A DNA stretch of 64,000 nt, from the NCBI RefSeq assembly GCF_010587385.1, contig NZ_CP047476.1, positions 1,426,001 to 1,490,000 of the forward strand, given 5' to 3'. Source of the DNA: Vibrio astriarenae (GTDB lineage Bacteria > Pseudomonadota > Gammaproteobacteria > Enterobacterales > Vibrionaceae). The position numbers and the translations under genes are program-made. The notes under the pieces are model-generated. The model searched no databases and was not told the origin of the DNA. It saw nothing but the letters and a program-made list of their open reading frames with translations. Positions 1-9,782 of this stretch are shown here, one piece after another (the stretch's first letter is position 1; each line of letters starts with the position of its first letter).

Positions 1-1
1 C

Positions 2-403
2 CTGTTAATGCCAATCATGTGCCTGGGTAATCTCGCAATTGCTGGTGCGACGATGGCGATTTGGTACAAGCAGCGCAACAGTGTGTCTAAAGAACAGTCT
101 TCGATGACGGTAGGTTCTGGCGTAACAGCGATTCTAGGTATTACTGAGCCAGCACTGTTCGGTACGCTGACTAAATACACCAAAGCGCTGTTCATGGCGA
201 GCTTGGCAACCGGTATTATGGGCGCAATCTCAGTAACTATCGATACGCACCTAACAAGTTACATTCTATCGTCAGTATTCAGTCTTCCTGCGTACCTAGC
301 GAGCGGCACACAGAACTTTGTTCAAGCTGTGATGGGTGTGATTGGCGTGTTTGCTCTGTCATTTGTCCTGACCATGATGTTTGTTCGCTTAGACAACAAA
401 TAG
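2..403 (+). CDS. PTS sugar transporter EIIC component, C-terminal fragment (5' end outside window)
   Basis: This is the last 133 codons of a phosphotransferase-system permease; the frame is already open at base 2, so the gene begins upstream. The fragment contains a GITEPALFG motif typical of the EIIC domain of the glucose/beta-glucoside/sucrose superfamily, followed by hydrophobic segments and a short charged tail ending RLDNK. The EIIC domain carries sugar across the inner membrane while it is phosphorylated by EIIB. The specific sugar cannot be read from this fragment. A rho-independent hairpin follows 15 bases after the stop, so this is the last gene of its transcript. Confidence 0.85.
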   Translation: MLMPIMCLGNLAIAGATMAIWYKQRNSVSKEQSSMTVGSGVTAILGITEPALFGTLTKYTKALFMASLATGIMGAISVTIDTHLTSYILSSVFSLPAYLASGTQNFVQAVMGVIGVFALSFVLTMMFVRLDNK

Positions 404-417
404 TCCTTCAATCAAAC

Positions 418-456
418 ATCAGGTCTGCTCAGCTTAGGTTGGCAGGCCTGATTTGC
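418..456 (+). terminator. Terminator after PTS EIIC gene
   Basis: An 11-bp stem (ATCAGGTCTGC pairing with GCAGGCCTGAT, one G-T pair) is followed by a weak T-rich stretch. Confidence 0.6.
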
Positions 457-713
457 TTAAAGAAATAGTGCGGCGGAGACAAGTGCCATCATTTGGGAAT
501 GGAGGATTGAACTGAGCGGAAAACCGTTTGGGGAGATGCAGCAGACGTTCGGTGGTGACACTCAGCCTCTGAACTTTCGGTGAAGTATGTCACGGCCATG
601 GGAAGAACAGAAAAGGGGCAAAACCTTGTTTATCACCTTCAAAGATACGACCATTCAAAACTTGGCGCAGAATCTATTTATGACACGGCTGTAGTGTATC
701 GACCTCTTGGCTA
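457..713 (+). other. Gene-free stretch with a possible decayed coding fragment
   Basis: The 500 bases between the PTS gene and chiA hold no intact gene. Two short frames read like protein in succession: one of about 40 codons containing IIWEWRIELSGKPF and ending in a stop near 582, and one in another frame containing NLVYHLQRYDHSKLG and ending at 713. This could be a frameshifted gene remnant. I do not recognise the family, and chance cannot be excluded. Confidence 0.2.
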
Positions 714-852
714 GATACTAAGATAAACTCAGCATGATAAATATAGTGGTCTAGCATACTCGGTGTCGGTAACTGTGATGCTAGATATGTACACGATTAC
801 CAAAACGTTCAAGGACTTAAAGTGCTTGCAGTCTATTGACCACCCAGCTCCG

Positions 853-887
853 TAAAAAAGAGCTGTCACCTTCACAGATAACAGCCC
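853..887 (-). terminator. Terminator of chiA
   Basis: On the minus strand GGGCTGT pairs with ACAGCTC and is followed by six T residues. It begins 23 bases after the chiA stop codon. Confidence 0.6.
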
Positions 888-909
888 TTCGATTCACTCA
901 CTGTTCAAC

Positions 910-3456
910 TTATTGAGTCACACAACTCGCATCGCTCACCAACTTCCACACGCCCCATTGGCCTGACTGACTTGGATCTTCACCGAGAGTCCACCATTTC
1001 GCTTGCCATACTTGGTTTGCCCAGGTGACTTGATCGCCGCCAGTGTAGACTTTATCTGTATCCCACAAGTTATCGCAGGGTGCTCCACCAGTGCTAGCCG
1101 CTTTAACGGTAATATCGACAGTGCGAGAGCTTACTGCCTGACCATCACTCACCTCAACACCAATCGTTAAGGTTGTGTCTTGAGTATATTCTGGTGCGAT
1201 GAACGTCACTAATGCTCCGTTCACACTCGTACTTATGCCTGCTGGTAGCAGCCACGAATAGGCTAATGCATCGCCATCGACATCCGTTGAACCAGAAGCA
1301 TCGACGACGACGCTAGTACCAGCCTCAACCAGGGTCGGTGCAGTTAACTGAGCAACAGGAGGAGTATTCGTCGGTTCTGTGGTGATAGGGGCCAAGATCA
1401 CGACAACACTATCAGTGTCACTTGCGCCTTGATCATCCACTACTGTCAGCTCAAACACCAATTGACTCTCCTGCTCAACAGCACTAACCTCAAAACTTGC
1501 CGCCGCTGAACTTGCATTGCTCAGGATGACAGAGGCACCAAAGACTTGGTGCCACTGATAACTGACTATCTGACCATCACTGTCGCGAGAGGCACTACCA
1601 TCAAGTGTTACCACCCCTGCTCCTTCAATTGTTTGAATGCCACCAGCGTCAGCGACTGGCGCTCGATTGAGAGAAGGTGTCGTGCCGCCAGCTAACCCCT
1701 CATGCATCGCATTAAGGATATCGCCATTATCCGCATCAATCTCCCATGAGAATAGCCCTGCAAGTCCTAGGCTGCGAACGTACGCCCCTTTTGCTTTTAC
1801 TGAACGCTCATCGTCAAAGGTGATGAGATCGCCTGTGGTACGATTCCAAACCCATGGTGCTTGTGCTTGCTCATCATAGCCATACTCAAAGCCATTAATT
1901 CCGGTATTTGAAGCCCCTAGCATGAATGATTTTATGCCCTTGTAATCAATCACACCGTCTTCCCATACTCCTTGAGCTGTACTGCCTTTGAGTTTTCCAG
2001 CACCAACACCGGTCATCGGCTCGCTAGGATCACTCAATGATTCAGGTGTGACACCCGTCCAGCCTCGACCATACATTGCTGTGCCAACCACCAGCTTTTC
2101 AGGCGGGACGCCTTGCGCTAAAAGCAATTGGATACCATTGTCTGTGGTGTATGCTGGGCCTTTATACGCTTCACCGTTTTCATCAATGCCCGAACCATCA
2201 CACTGCCCTGGGCGCATGAATGAACCACAGTAGAGTGCCGTTTGATGCCCTACGACATTATTCCACCCACCATAGAAGTCGTAAGTCATAGCAAAGATGT
2301 AATCCATGTATTGCACAGCGTCGGCATAGTCGACATCTTCAATCTTGTCGTAGCCAACCCCAATGGCAGAGGTCAGTTCGTACTCTCGGCCTGTCTCTAG
2401 TGCTAACTCATCAAGCATCGCTCGCAGCTCTTGCATCAAAGCAATGTAGGCTGGGCCATCATTGATTGGATCTCCCAAGTCTGCAGCTGCGCCATCCCCG
2501 CCCGGGAACTCCCAATCAATATCGACACCATCATAGAACTTCCAAGTGGTTAAGAAGCGCTTCACGGAAGCGACAAAGGTGTCTCTATTCGCTTTAGTGG
2601 TAAAGTCAAAGAAGGGGTCAGAAAGTGTCCACCCACCAATCGAAGGGATGATCTTAAGCTCGGGATTGCGCTGCTTTAAAGCCATCAGCATGGCATAGTT
2701 CCCTTTAATCGGTGTGCTATATTCATGCCCTGCTTGCGGGAAGCTTTTTTGAAAAGCAGCCCACGGATCATGAATCACAACCTCGTAATCAGGTACGCCT
2801 CGACAGGCTGTTTGCAGAGCATTAAAGCTATTACCTCCGACGGATTTCACCGACTCGTTCGGCCCACAAATGGGAATGAAACCATAGAGAATGTGAGTGA
2901 GGTTATCAGCGGGTAGATTATCAACCGTATAGTCTCGTCCGTAGATCCCCCACTCGACAAAGTATGTACCCACTACGGTACTCGAGTCGGTGTTGAACGA
3001 ACCATTATTCGGGTCAATGTTCATCGTCAGTGGCGCTAGATGCGCACCATCAGTATCTGCGACCACAATCTCAGCAGGGCGACTTCGGCTGCACCCTGTC
3101 GCATCACACGCTTCAATCTCGAGTTGATAGCGTCCCCCTTGACCATATTGAAAACTCGCTGTGGTTTGACTGCTGGTAATAGGGCCAGTCGCTACCTGCT
3201 TACCATCAAAATAGATATTGTAAGTCTCTCCTCTCTCACCACTCCACTGATTAAACTTCAACGTTATCTCAGCTTGCTCATGATACTTCACCATATCGAG
3301 ATAGCCCGACGTCGTTTCCATCGCTAACTCAATTTTTGAAAACTGTAAGTTGTTTGAACCATAGACATCAATGCTTGGCGCACTGGGCGCAGCACTCGCA
3401 TTCCCTGCTACGATAGCGGCTGCGATTGCAGCCATCTTGAAAGTAAAACGATTCAT
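910..3456 (-). CDS. chiA: Secreted GH18 chitinase, ChiA type, with PKD and chitin-binding domains
   Basis: Endochitinase that cleaves beta-1,4 bonds of chitin outside the cell. In order: signal peptide (residues about 1-22, ending ASA-AP), a ChiA N-terminal immunoglobulin-like chitin-guiding domain, a GH18 barrel, two PKD domains (about 605-690 and 700-790) and a C-terminal type-3 chitin-binding module with the WANQVWQAKWWT core. The catalytic DGVDIDWE motif puts the acid/base Glu near residue 316. The length (848 residues) and order match the well-studied Vibrio ChiA, about 850 residues. The ATG at 3456 is chosen over one five codons upstream because GAGAG stands about 8 bases before it. Chitin-induced control is likely but was not traced to a site. 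Confidence 0.95.
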   Translation of the reverse strand: MNRFTFKMAAIAAAIVAGNASAAPSAPSIDVYGSNNLQFSKIELAMETTSGYLDMVKYHEQAEITLKFNQWSGERGETYNIYFDGKQVATGPITSSQTTASFQYGQGGRYQLEIEACDATGCSRSRPAEIVVADTDGAHLAPLTMNIDPNNGSFNTDSSTVVGTYFVEWGIYGRDYTVDNLPADNLTHILYGFIPICGPNESVKSVGGNSFNALQTACRGVPDYEVVIHDPWAAFQKSFPQAGHEYSTPIKGNYAMLMALKQRNPELKIIPSIGGWTLSDPFFDFTTKANRDTFVASVKRFLTTWKFYDGVDIDWEFPGGDGAAADLGDPINDGPAYIALMQELRAMLDELALETGREYELTSAIGVGYDKIEDVDYADAVQYMDYIFAMTYDFYGGWNNVVGHQTALYCGSFMRPGQCDGSGIDENGEAYKGPAYTTDNGIQLLLAQGVPPEKLVVGTAMYGRGWTGVTPESLSDPSEPMTGVGAGKLKGSTAQGVWEDGVIDYKGIKSFMLGASNTGINGFEYGYDEQAQAPWVWNRTTGDLITFDDERSVKAKGAYVRSLGLAGLFSWEIDADNGDILNAMHEGLAGGTTPSLNRAPVADAGGIQTIEGAGVVTLDGSASRDSDGQIVSYQWHQVFGASVILSNASSAAASFEVSAVEQESQLVFELTVVDDQGASDTDSVVVILAPITTEPTNTPPVAQLTAPTLVEAGTSVVVDASGSTDVDGDALAYSWLLPAGISTSVNGALVTFIAPEYTQDTTLTIGVEVSDGQAVSSRTVDITVKAASTGGAPCDNLWDTDKVYTGGDQVTWANQVWQAKWWTLGEDPSQSGQWGVWKLVSDASCVTQ

Positions 3457-3795
3457 TGCGTTATCTCTCATTCCTTGTGTTCCTTGAATAAAAACTCATT
3501 TCACTGCCCAGCGCCTCATGGGCTGGCATCGAGGAGAGTATTTGCTGAGACTTTATTTTTAACGCAAAAAATTAAAGCCCTTTGCGAGAGACTTTAAATA
3601 AACCACTTCGGGGAATGTACGTGTTTCAATCAAAGCGCAATCTTGAGTCCGTAAAAAATAAAATTGCGTCAATTTAGTGGAAAAACTCGTGCTTACTGAC
3701 TATCCGCCTATTGCAATCTCACACATAGCTAGGCAATCTAACTGCAAATCAGCAACCTTGCTGGCTCGTCAAACCATTCAATTAGGATAATTGTA
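3457..3795. other. Divergent promoter region between chiA and the DUF2057 gene
   Basis: AT-rich non-coding sequence that must hold both promoters. I could not assign -10/-35 elements or an operator with confidence. Confidence 0.4.
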
Positions 3796-4470
3796 ATGAA
3801 ACGTATTCACTCTCTAGCGACAATCATCGCCCTATCAGTGAGCGCACACAGCATGGCGGCTGTGACAATCGAAGTTCCAGAAACTATTTCTGTACTGGCA
3901 GTAAACCAAGAAAAAGCGGACCTATCCGGCAGCCTTTTTTCATCAACTAAGACGTTGACACTGCCAGATGGTGAAAACCAAGTGGTTTTCCGCTACTCCC
4001 CATATTTTGATAAAGGTGACGAGCGCATCATTATCGATAGCAAAGCAACCATTGCTAAGTTTGACTCGTCAAACAAAGAGCTGAAGTTTGATCTTCCAAC
4101 TTACCGTCACGAGCGTGATGCGAAATCGAAAATCGATAGCTTCGAGTGGAAACTCGTTGATAAGTCAGGCCAAGCCGTCGCTGTCACTCAAGATCAGCTG
4201 ATCAAAGACGGCATGCAGATTGGTCGCGACTATATCCGTGAAATTGAAGATTACAACCGTGCTGGCGGCATTGCTGCTGTTGGTGTAGCCGCTGCAATTC
4301 CAACGCAACTGCCTGAAACTGGTGCAGTTCCAGCTCAACTTCCAGAGCCAGTGCCAGCACAACTGCCAGAGAACGGCGTTAGCACAGCGGAAGAGATGCT
4401 CTACTTCTGGTACAGCAAAGCCGATGCCGACGCACAAGCGCGCTTTAAGGCTTACATCAACGCTCAATAA
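3796..4470 (+). CDS. DUF2057 (YccT/CsgI-like) periplasmic protein
   Basis: A 224-residue secreted protein with a signal peptide ending SMA-A near residue 21. The beta-rich core with SGSLFSSTKTLTLPDGENQVVFRY is the DUF2057 signature shared with E. coli YccT (CsgI), which is linked to curli regulation; a curli role here is not implied. Residues about 165-195 contain a short low-complexity insert with three copies of a PxQLPE unit, probably a flexible linker before a C-terminal helix. AGGA lies before the ATG. It is a single-gene unit closed by a strong terminator. Confidence is good for the family, low for the function. Confidence 0.85.
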   Translation: MKRIHSLATIIALSVSAHSMAAVTIEVPETISVLAVNQEKADLSGSLFSSTKTLTLPDGENQVVFRYSPYFDKGDERIIIDSKATIAKFDSSNKELKFDLPTYRHERDAKSKIDSFEWKLVDKSGQAVAVTQDQLIKDGMQIGRDYIREIEDYNRAGGIAAVGVAAAIPTQLPETGAVPAQLPEPVPAQLPENGVSTAEEMLYFWYSKADADAQARFKAYINAQ

Positions 4471-4490
4471 AGTGTTGATTTAGAGATACA

Positions 4491-4526
4491 AAAAGGGGTT
4501 CCTTTTTGGGAACCCCTTTATTTTTT
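4491..4526. terminator. Bidirectional terminator between convergent genes
   Basis: AAGGGGTTCC and GGGAACCCCTT form a strong stem with T-runs on both sides. It serves the DUF2057 gene and, on the other strand, the alpha/beta hydrolase. Confidence 0.85.
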
Positions 4527-4533
4527 GGCGAGC

Positions 4534-5379
4534 TTATGAGACCTGATCAAACGCCTCAAAAACCTGCTTGCTATTCATTACGCGGCCATGCCCTTGCCCT
4601 TGGGTTGCCACCAAGCTCACTTTAGGCATCTCATTCGCCGCTTTTTGCGACACTTCAAACGAGGCGAACTTGTCATTTTCATCATGCACAATGATCGTTT
4701 GTGGAGAGCGAACCGCAAGCTTTTGGTACGGGTCAACCGATTGCAACGGGTAGCGATACTGCTCTTCAAGATCAGAGATGACAGAGTTAAACAGGCGCAT
4801 CGAGTAGCCTGAACGGGCAACACTACCAAACAAGTTTTCTACATAGTTCAGCACTGGAGCAATCAAGATCAGTGGAACACTTTGTAGTTTCGCGTGGTGG
4901 CACTCCAAAGTGGAAGCCGTACCCATACTATGAGCAATAACACCAGCGACCTCATCAACACTATCTAAAATCGCCTCTAAGCCACGTACAAATGCCGGGA
5001 TATGGCCGAAGACACCTTCACTCTTACCGTGGGCTGGATGGTCGTATGCTAGCGCTGTAAAGCCTTTTGACGCAATATACTCCATGAGAGGAAAGAACTG
5101 ACTGGCACTACCGGACCAACCGTGTGACAACACCCATAGGGGCCCAGTACCTAACTGGTAAGTCGTTAGCCTACCCTCGTTGCAATCAACACTTGCCTTG
5201 ATCAAGCCTTGTGGCTCAGCATTCTTTGGCTCAGAGCGAGCGGGAGTCAGAAACAGCTTCTGCGCTGTCTTTTTGGCATGATTTGGGGCAAGCGTATGGT
5301 GTAAGCGTGTCGTGACATTCACCATGCTACGACGTAGATTAAACTGCTTACCGGTATTGAAATAGATTTTGTCGCTCAT
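4534..5379 (-). CDS. Alpha/beta hydrolase family protein
   Basis: A 281-residue cytoplasmic alpha/beta-fold hydrolase. Visible elements are the oxyanion segment LSHGWSGSASQF, the nucleophile elbow AHSMGTAS, a likely acid in DENDKFAS and a catalytic His in GQGHGRV near the C-terminus. The substrate cannot be predicted. The ATG at 5379 is preferred over one 25 codons upstream because AGGA stands about 9 bases before it and the upstream extension does not look like family sequence. It is monocistronic and convergent with the DUF2057 gene. Confidence 0.85.
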   Translation of the reverse strand: MSDKIYFNTGKQFNLRRSMVNVTTRLHHTLAPNHAKKTAQKLFLTPARSEPKNAEPQGLIKASVDCNEGRLTTYQLGTGPLWVLSHGWSGSASQFFPLMEYIASKGFTALAYDHPAHGKSEGVFGHIPAFVRGLEAILDSVDEVAGVIAHSMGTASTLECHHAKLQSVPLILIAPVLNYVENLFGSVARSGYSMRLFNSVISDLEEQYRYPLQSVDPYQKLAVRSPQTIIVHDENDKFASFEVSQKAANEMPKVSLVATQGQGHGRVMNSKQVFEAFDQVS

Positions 5380-5564
5380 GGACGATTTTCCTTTTGCCTG
5401 TTGAGCTGTCATTTTTATTGCGTGAATTACGACACATCTATTTTGATAAAGCAAATCGCTTTAATTTAGATCAAGCAAAGCTTAATTGTATGACAAATAC
5501 ATACTCTTTAACAAAAACCTATGCCAGAATAGCGTAAGTTATCATCACTCGGTTGCTATAAACT

Positions 5565-6515
5565 ATGCTCGAACAGCTACTCTTCTCCGCCTCTGTCACA
5601 GGTCCCATCTGCTTAATGTTGGTACTTGGTGTTTTCCTAAAGCGTATTGGTATGATTCACGATGCCTTTATAGAGAGTGCCTCAAAACTGGTGTTTCAGA
5701 TCACCCTTCCAACGATGTTATTCCTTAGCATCGTCAATGGCGATTTCGATCTGACCGACAGTGGCATGCTGATCCTCTTTGGCCTGTTCATCAATACGAT
5801 AGTTTTTATCGCATCCATTTTTCTCACCAAACTGGTGTTACCGAAACATCCGGATCATGGCGTCATCGTACAAGGAGGGTTTCGTGCGAATACTGCGATT
5901 ATCGCACTGGCTTACATGGCGAAACTGTATGGGGATGAAGGCATCGCAATTTCGGCACTTTACGTCGCGACCATGACGATTCTCTACAATATCCAAGCGG
6001 TGTTCATCCTGACGCCAAAAGGCAGTGGAAAAGGTGGCTTGGCGACGATAACTGACATGCTCAAGAACATCACCAAAAACCCACTCATTATTGGAATCAT
6101 GTGTGGGGTATTTGCCAAAGTGGCACAAATACCTGTCCCTAACATGGTGTTGGATACTGGCGGCTACTTTGCCAATATGACGCTGCCTTTGGCGCTACTA
6201 TGCACCGGAGGGTCTTTGAATCTCAGTGCGCTTAAACACGACCAAAAGCCGACTTGGTTCTCGGCAACCATTAAGCTGATTCTTGCGCCGCTGGTCGTCA
6301 CTATCGTGGGCTACTTCTTCGGATATCGTGATATTGAGCTGGGCCTACTGTTTATGATGAGCGCAGCACCAACAGCAGCAGCAAGCTATGTGATGGCGCG
6401 CTCTATGGGAGGTAACTCGACACTCGCTGCCAACGTCATTGCATTGACAACCGTCGCCTCTATCATTACCTGCACACTCGGTATTTTTATCCTCACCAAC
6501 TTAGGTCTCATCTAG
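5565..6515 (+). CDS. AEC-family transporter (auxin efflux carrier / malate permease type)
   Basis: A 316-residue inner-membrane protein with about ten hydrophobic helices and no signal peptide. The FQITLPTMLFLSIVNGDF segment and the C-terminal MSAAPTAAASYVMARSMGG segment are typical of the AEC family, which exports or exchanges organic acids. Substrate unknown. The Shine-Dalgarno sequence before the ATG is weak. The gene stands alone, followed by a parS2 palindrome and a terminator. Confidence 0.88.
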   Translation: MLEQLLFSASVTGPICLMLVLGVFLKRIGMIHDAFIESASKLVFQITLPTMLFLSIVNGDFDLTDSGMLILFGLFINTIVFIASIFLTKLVLPKHPDHGVIVQGGFRANTAIIALAYMAKLYGDEGIAISALYVATMTILYNIQAVFILTPKGSGKGGLATITDMLKNITKNPLIIGIMCGVFAKVAQIPVPNMVLDTGGYFANMTLPLALLCTGGSLNLSALKHDQKPTWFSATIKLILAPLVVTIVGYFFGYRDIELGLLFMMSAAPTAAASYVMARSMGGNSTLAANVIALTTVASIITCTLGIFILTNLGLI

Positions 6516-6518
6516 TTG

Positions 6519-6531
6519 TTTACAATGTAAA
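6519..6531. other. parS2 site 1 (TTTACAATGTAAA)
   Basis: A perfect match to the chromosome-II ParB2 target TTTACANTGTAAA, 3 bases after the stop of the AEC gene and before its terminator. Confidence 0.85.
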
Positions 6532-6559
6532 TCGAGTTAATCCGTTGGCAAAAATCGCA

Positions 6560-6588
6560 ATACCGCGCCGACTAAGCGCGGTATTTTT
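6560..6588 (+). terminator. Terminator of the AEC gene
   Basis: ATACCGCGC and GCGCGGTAT form a 9-bp stem followed by TTTT. It abuts the stop codon of the convergent HAD gene. Confidence 0.85.
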
Positions 6589-7254
6589 CTAAGCTAAGTA
6601 GTCTAAGCACTCGCTAATATGGGTAATTGTATCCACATCAAACGGGTTTTCTGTATCCACTGAAGCATCATGGGCAAAATACAGTGTCTTGATTTGAGCT
6701 CTAACCCCAGCTTCAACACCCGCCATTGAGTCATCAATGAATAAACACTGCTGAGGCTCAAAGCCCATATTGTCCAAAACGTAGTGCAACATCTTTGGGT
6801 CAGGCTTCCATGCTTTAGCATCAAAGGCACTATAAATTCGGTCTTCAAACTCTTTTCTTAGGTCTGTAATCGCCAGTGTCACATCCATTTTTTCCATTGG
6901 GGCATTTGAGGCAATGCACATAGCAAGCCCGCGTGAATTGAGCTCTGCAATAACGTCACGCACGCCATCTAAGGGCTGGAGGTGTTGTATAAATAGCGCA
7001 TTACAGTGCTCGCGATAACGTGTGATTAGCGCTTCAAGGTCTTGCACATCTCGCTTGCCATTTTTTTCTAGAAGATAATCAAACACGATGTGGATTTTGA
7101 TTCCTTGAAACTTTTCTTTTAACCATTGGTAGTCAACGTGAATATCGAGCTCTTCCATGGTTTGACATATCGCTTGAAGGCAGAGCTTTTCACTATCAAT
7201 CAGTGTCCCATCGCAATCAAAAATTACGCACTCGATCGGTTGGTTGTTGGTCAT
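6589..7254 (-). CDS. HAD-superfamily phosphatase, YieH-like
   Basis: A 221-residue HAD subfamily IA hydrolase. Motif I FDCDGTLIDS (nucleophile Asp near residue 14), a motif II-like SNAPMEKM, the KAWKPDP lysine motif and the motif IV DDSMAG are all present. The pattern FDCDGT-DSE, KFQGIKI and WKPDP resembles E. coli YieH, a sugar-phosphate phosphatase active on 6-phosphogluconate. The exact substrate here is an inference. A GATAGGAT ribosome site precedes the ATG. It lies directly downstream of glgB, but a terminator separates them. Confidence 0.88.
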   Translation of the reverse strand: MTNNQPIECVIFDCDGTLIDSEKLCLQAICQTMEELDIHVDYQWLKEKFQGIKIHIVFDYLLEKNGKRDVQDLEALITRYREHCNALFIQHLQPLDGVRDVIAELNSRGLAMCIASNAPMEKMDVTLAITDLRKEFEDRIYSAFDAKAWKPDPKMLHYVLDNMGFEPQQCLFIDDSMAGVEAGVRAQIKTLYFAHDASVDTENPFDVDTITHISECLDYLA

Positions 7255-7266
7255 TAATCATCCTAT

Positions 7267-7309
7267 CAAAAAAAACAAAATCGCCCCTACTCAAACGAGT
7301 AAGGGCGAT
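7267..7309 (-). terminator. Terminator of glgB
   Basis: On the minus strand ATCGCCCTTACTC pairs with GAGTAGGGGCGAT (one mismatch) and runs into eight T residues. It also underlies the leader of the HAD gene. Confidence 0.85.
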
Positions 7310-7327
7310 GTCTATTAATTTAACTGA

Positions 7328-9514
7328 CTATTTAGTCTTTAGCTTGTAGAACAGTGTCGATAGCGGTGGAAGCGCAATCTCAATCGATTGACTCAAACCT
7401 TGGGATTTCACAGGCTCTATCTCCGCACTGGCCACGACATCGAAACCACTGCCATCATACTTGGTATCATCCGTGTTCAGCACAAGCTCATAGGTGCCTT
7501 CTACTGGCATCCCCAAGCGGAAAGTCGCATGTGGTACCGGAGTGAAGTTGCTGATGACTAAGACACGTTCACCGTTTTCACTGATGCGCTCGTGAGCAAT
7601 CACGCTCAAGTCTGCTTCGTCTTGTAAACGCCACTCAAAGCCTTTAGGGTCAGCATCCAGTTCGTGAAGCGCTTTTTCACTGCGGTACAGTAAGTTCAAA
7701 TCACGAGTTAGGTCTTGAATCCCTTTATGGCGAGCAAACTCAAGCAAGAACCACTGCAGTTGATCGTCGTGATTCCACTCTGCCGTTTGACCAAGCTCTG
7801 CACCCATGAAGTTAAGCTTCTTACCTGGCTGGCCATACATGTAGCCATAGTAAGCACGACAGTTTGCCGTTTGCTGCCACTCATCCCCTGGCATTTTGTC
7901 AATGATCGAACCTTTGCCGTATACCACTTCGTCGTGAGAAAGCGACAATACATAGTTCTCACTGTGCGCATACACGAGCGGGAACGTGAGTGTGTTGTGG
8001 TGATATTTACGATGAACAGGGTCTTCTTTAATGTAAGAAAGACTGTCGTGCATCCAACCCATGTTCCACTTAAAGCCAAAGCCCAAACCACCAGCAAACG
8101 TTGGTGCAGAAACACCTGGGAATGCCGTTGATTCTTCTGCGATGGTCATCGCATTCGGGAAGTGTTTGTACACCTCTTCGTTCATCCACTTCAATGTTGC
8201 AATCGCATCGTAGTTCTCACGGCCACCATCAATGTTTGGAATCCATTGGTCATGGCTGCGCGAATAGTCGAGATACAACATCGACGCTACCGCATCAACA
8301 CGAATACCATCGATATGGAACTGCTCGAACCAGTAAAGTGCATTGGAAACTAAAAATCGACGCACATGCTCACGGCCAAGATCGTAGATATACGAGTTCC
8401 AATCTTGGTGCCAACCACGACGAGGGTCTGGATCATGGAACAGAGGCGTGCCGTCGAAGTTTGCTAATCCGTGATCATCCGATGGGAAGTGAGCCGGTAC
8501 CCAGTCCAGTACAACACCAAGACCTGCTTTGTGACACTCATCGACGAAGTATTTGAAGTCGTCTGGCGAGCCAAAACGGCTGGTTGGTGCAAACATGCCT
8601 ACCGGTTGATAGCCCCAAGACCCATAGAATGGGTGCTCTGATACTGGCATAAGTTCGACGTGGGTATAACCCAGGTCCACCAAATATGGCACCAGTTGAT
8701 CCGCAAGATCGCGATAATTGAGGAAGTCTCCGTTTTCATCACGACGCCAAGAACCAGCGTGCAACTCATAGAATGAGAGCGCTTCTTTGCGTTTTTCAGT
8801 GATCGGGCGAGACTGCCAATCGCTATCTTGCCACTGGTAACGATTGTGATCGTAAGTCAGTGATGCAAACGATGGATATTGTTCTGAGTGGAAACCCCAT
8901 GGATCCGCTTTGTGCGGTAAGCCTTTGCCATCAGGGCCTTTCATCTCAAACTTATATTGGGAGCCTTCAGGAAGGTCTGGGATGAAGATACCCCAAATAC
9001 CGTAGTCAAGACGCTGCATCGGGTTGCGGCGGCCGTCCCACTGGTTGAAGTTACCTACGACGCTACATGCAGATGCATGCGGTGCATAAACGAGGAAACG
9101 GGTTCCTGAAATTTGCTCACCACCGCGCTCGAGCGTAATAAACTGAGCACCTAGGTGGTGATACATAGATTTTGGTGTGTGTAGTTCTTCAAACTCTGCA
9201 TACAGTGAATGGTATTGGTATGGGTCATCGAGTACTTGCTCGTTGCCGTCCCAATCAACCGCTAATTGATAGTGATGCAGGTGAAGATCAAATGGTTGCT
9301 GCAATATAAAGCCTGACGCTTCTTCTCGCACCATAGGCAAGCGTGAGCCATCATCAAGGATAACCTCTACACTTTTAGCCCCTGGCATCCAAACGCGCAA
9401 ACTCCCCTCTTCTGCGCTTAGAAACGGTCCAATAAATGCAAATGGATCCGCATACGATGCGTCTTCTAACTGACTATATGCAAGCGCAATGTCCTTAAGC
9501 CCTTCGCTCTTCAA
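7328..9514 (-). CDS. glgB: 1,4-alpha-glucan (glycogen) branching enzyme
   Basis: Transfers alpha-1,4 chains to make alpha-1,6 branches in glycogen. The 728 residues comprise a CBM48 module ([23 protein letters not shown]), a GH13 barrel with the nucleophile Asp in [12 protein letters not shown], the acid/base Glu in [10 protein letters not shown] and the LSHDEVV motif, and a C-terminal amylase beta domain. The start codon is TTG: AGGAGA lies 7 bases upstream, the sequence [12 protein letters not shown] matches other GlgB N-termini, and no ATG fits. No glgC/glgA is nearby; the neighbours are malQ and malP, so glycogen branching here travels with maltodextrin genes. Confidence 0.97.
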   Translation of the reverse strand: MKSEGLKDIALAYSQLEDASYADPFAFIGPFLSAEEGSLRVWMPGAKSVEVILDDGSRLPMVREEASGFILQQPFDLHLHHYQLAVDWDGNEQVLDDPYQYHSLYAEFEELHTPKSMYHHLGAQFITLERGGEQISGTRFLVYAPHASACSVVGNFNQWDGRRNPMQRLDYGIWGIFIPDLPEGSQYKFEMKGPDGKGLPHKADPWGFHSEQYPSFASLTYDHNRYQWQDSDWQSRPITEKRKEALSFYELHAGSWRRDENGDFLNYRDLADQLVPYLVDLGYTHVELMPVSEHPFYGSWGYQPVGMFAPTSRFGSPDDFKYFVDECHKAGLGVVLDWVPAHFPSDDHGLANFDGTPLFHDPDPRRGWHQDWNSYIYDLGREHVRRFLVSNALYWFEQFHIDGIRVDAVASMLYLDYSRSHDQWIPNIDGGRENYDAIATLKWMNEEVYKHFPNAMTIAEESTAFPGVSAPTFAGGLGFGFKWNMGWMHDSLSYIKEDPVHRKYHHNTLTFPLVYAHSENYVLSLSHDEVVYGKGSIIDKMPGDEWQQTANCRAYYGYMYGQPGKKLNFMGAELGQTAEWNHDDQLQWFLLEFARHKGIQDLTRDLNLLYRSEKALHELDADPKGFEWRLQDEADLSVIAHERISENGERVLVISNFTPVPHATFRLGMPVEGTYELVLNTDDTKYDGSGFDVVASAEIEPVKSQGLSQSIEIALPPLSTLFYKLKTK

Positions 9515-9677
9515 TTTTTTCTCTCCTAGACCTGTCGAACAGGACCTAATACTGCTCTACCTTGGTCTACGTAAATACTTTTCCCAAAAGAGTGTTTACG
9601 ATGGTAGTGGCAAGCCCTTGTTCTTTTTTACGTTGTTATAATGTGCCGCAAACTCGAGTATTTATTCAAATTTGGAC

Positions 9678-9704
9678 AAAAAAAAGACCCGCTAAAAGCG
9701 GGTC
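9678..9704 (-). terminator. Terminator of the malPQ transcript
   Basis: GACCCGC and GCGGGTC form a 7-bp stem with eight T residues on the minus strand, between malQ and glgB. Confidence 0.85.
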
Positions 9705-9782
9705 TAAAATTAGCGTTCAGTCAGTGTACCTAATTAATACTACCATTAGAGTGACCTAACCGAAATTTCTGTTCAACAAAGC

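Noticed and set aside
4165..4467. 100-codon frame antisense to the DUF2057 gene
   Set aside because: Overlaps the end of a gene with clear signal peptide and terminator; its Trp-rich repeats mirror the PxQLPE codons.
7715..8556. Two long plus-strand frames inside glgB
   Set aside because: Antisense to a GH13 gene with all catalytic motifs intact.
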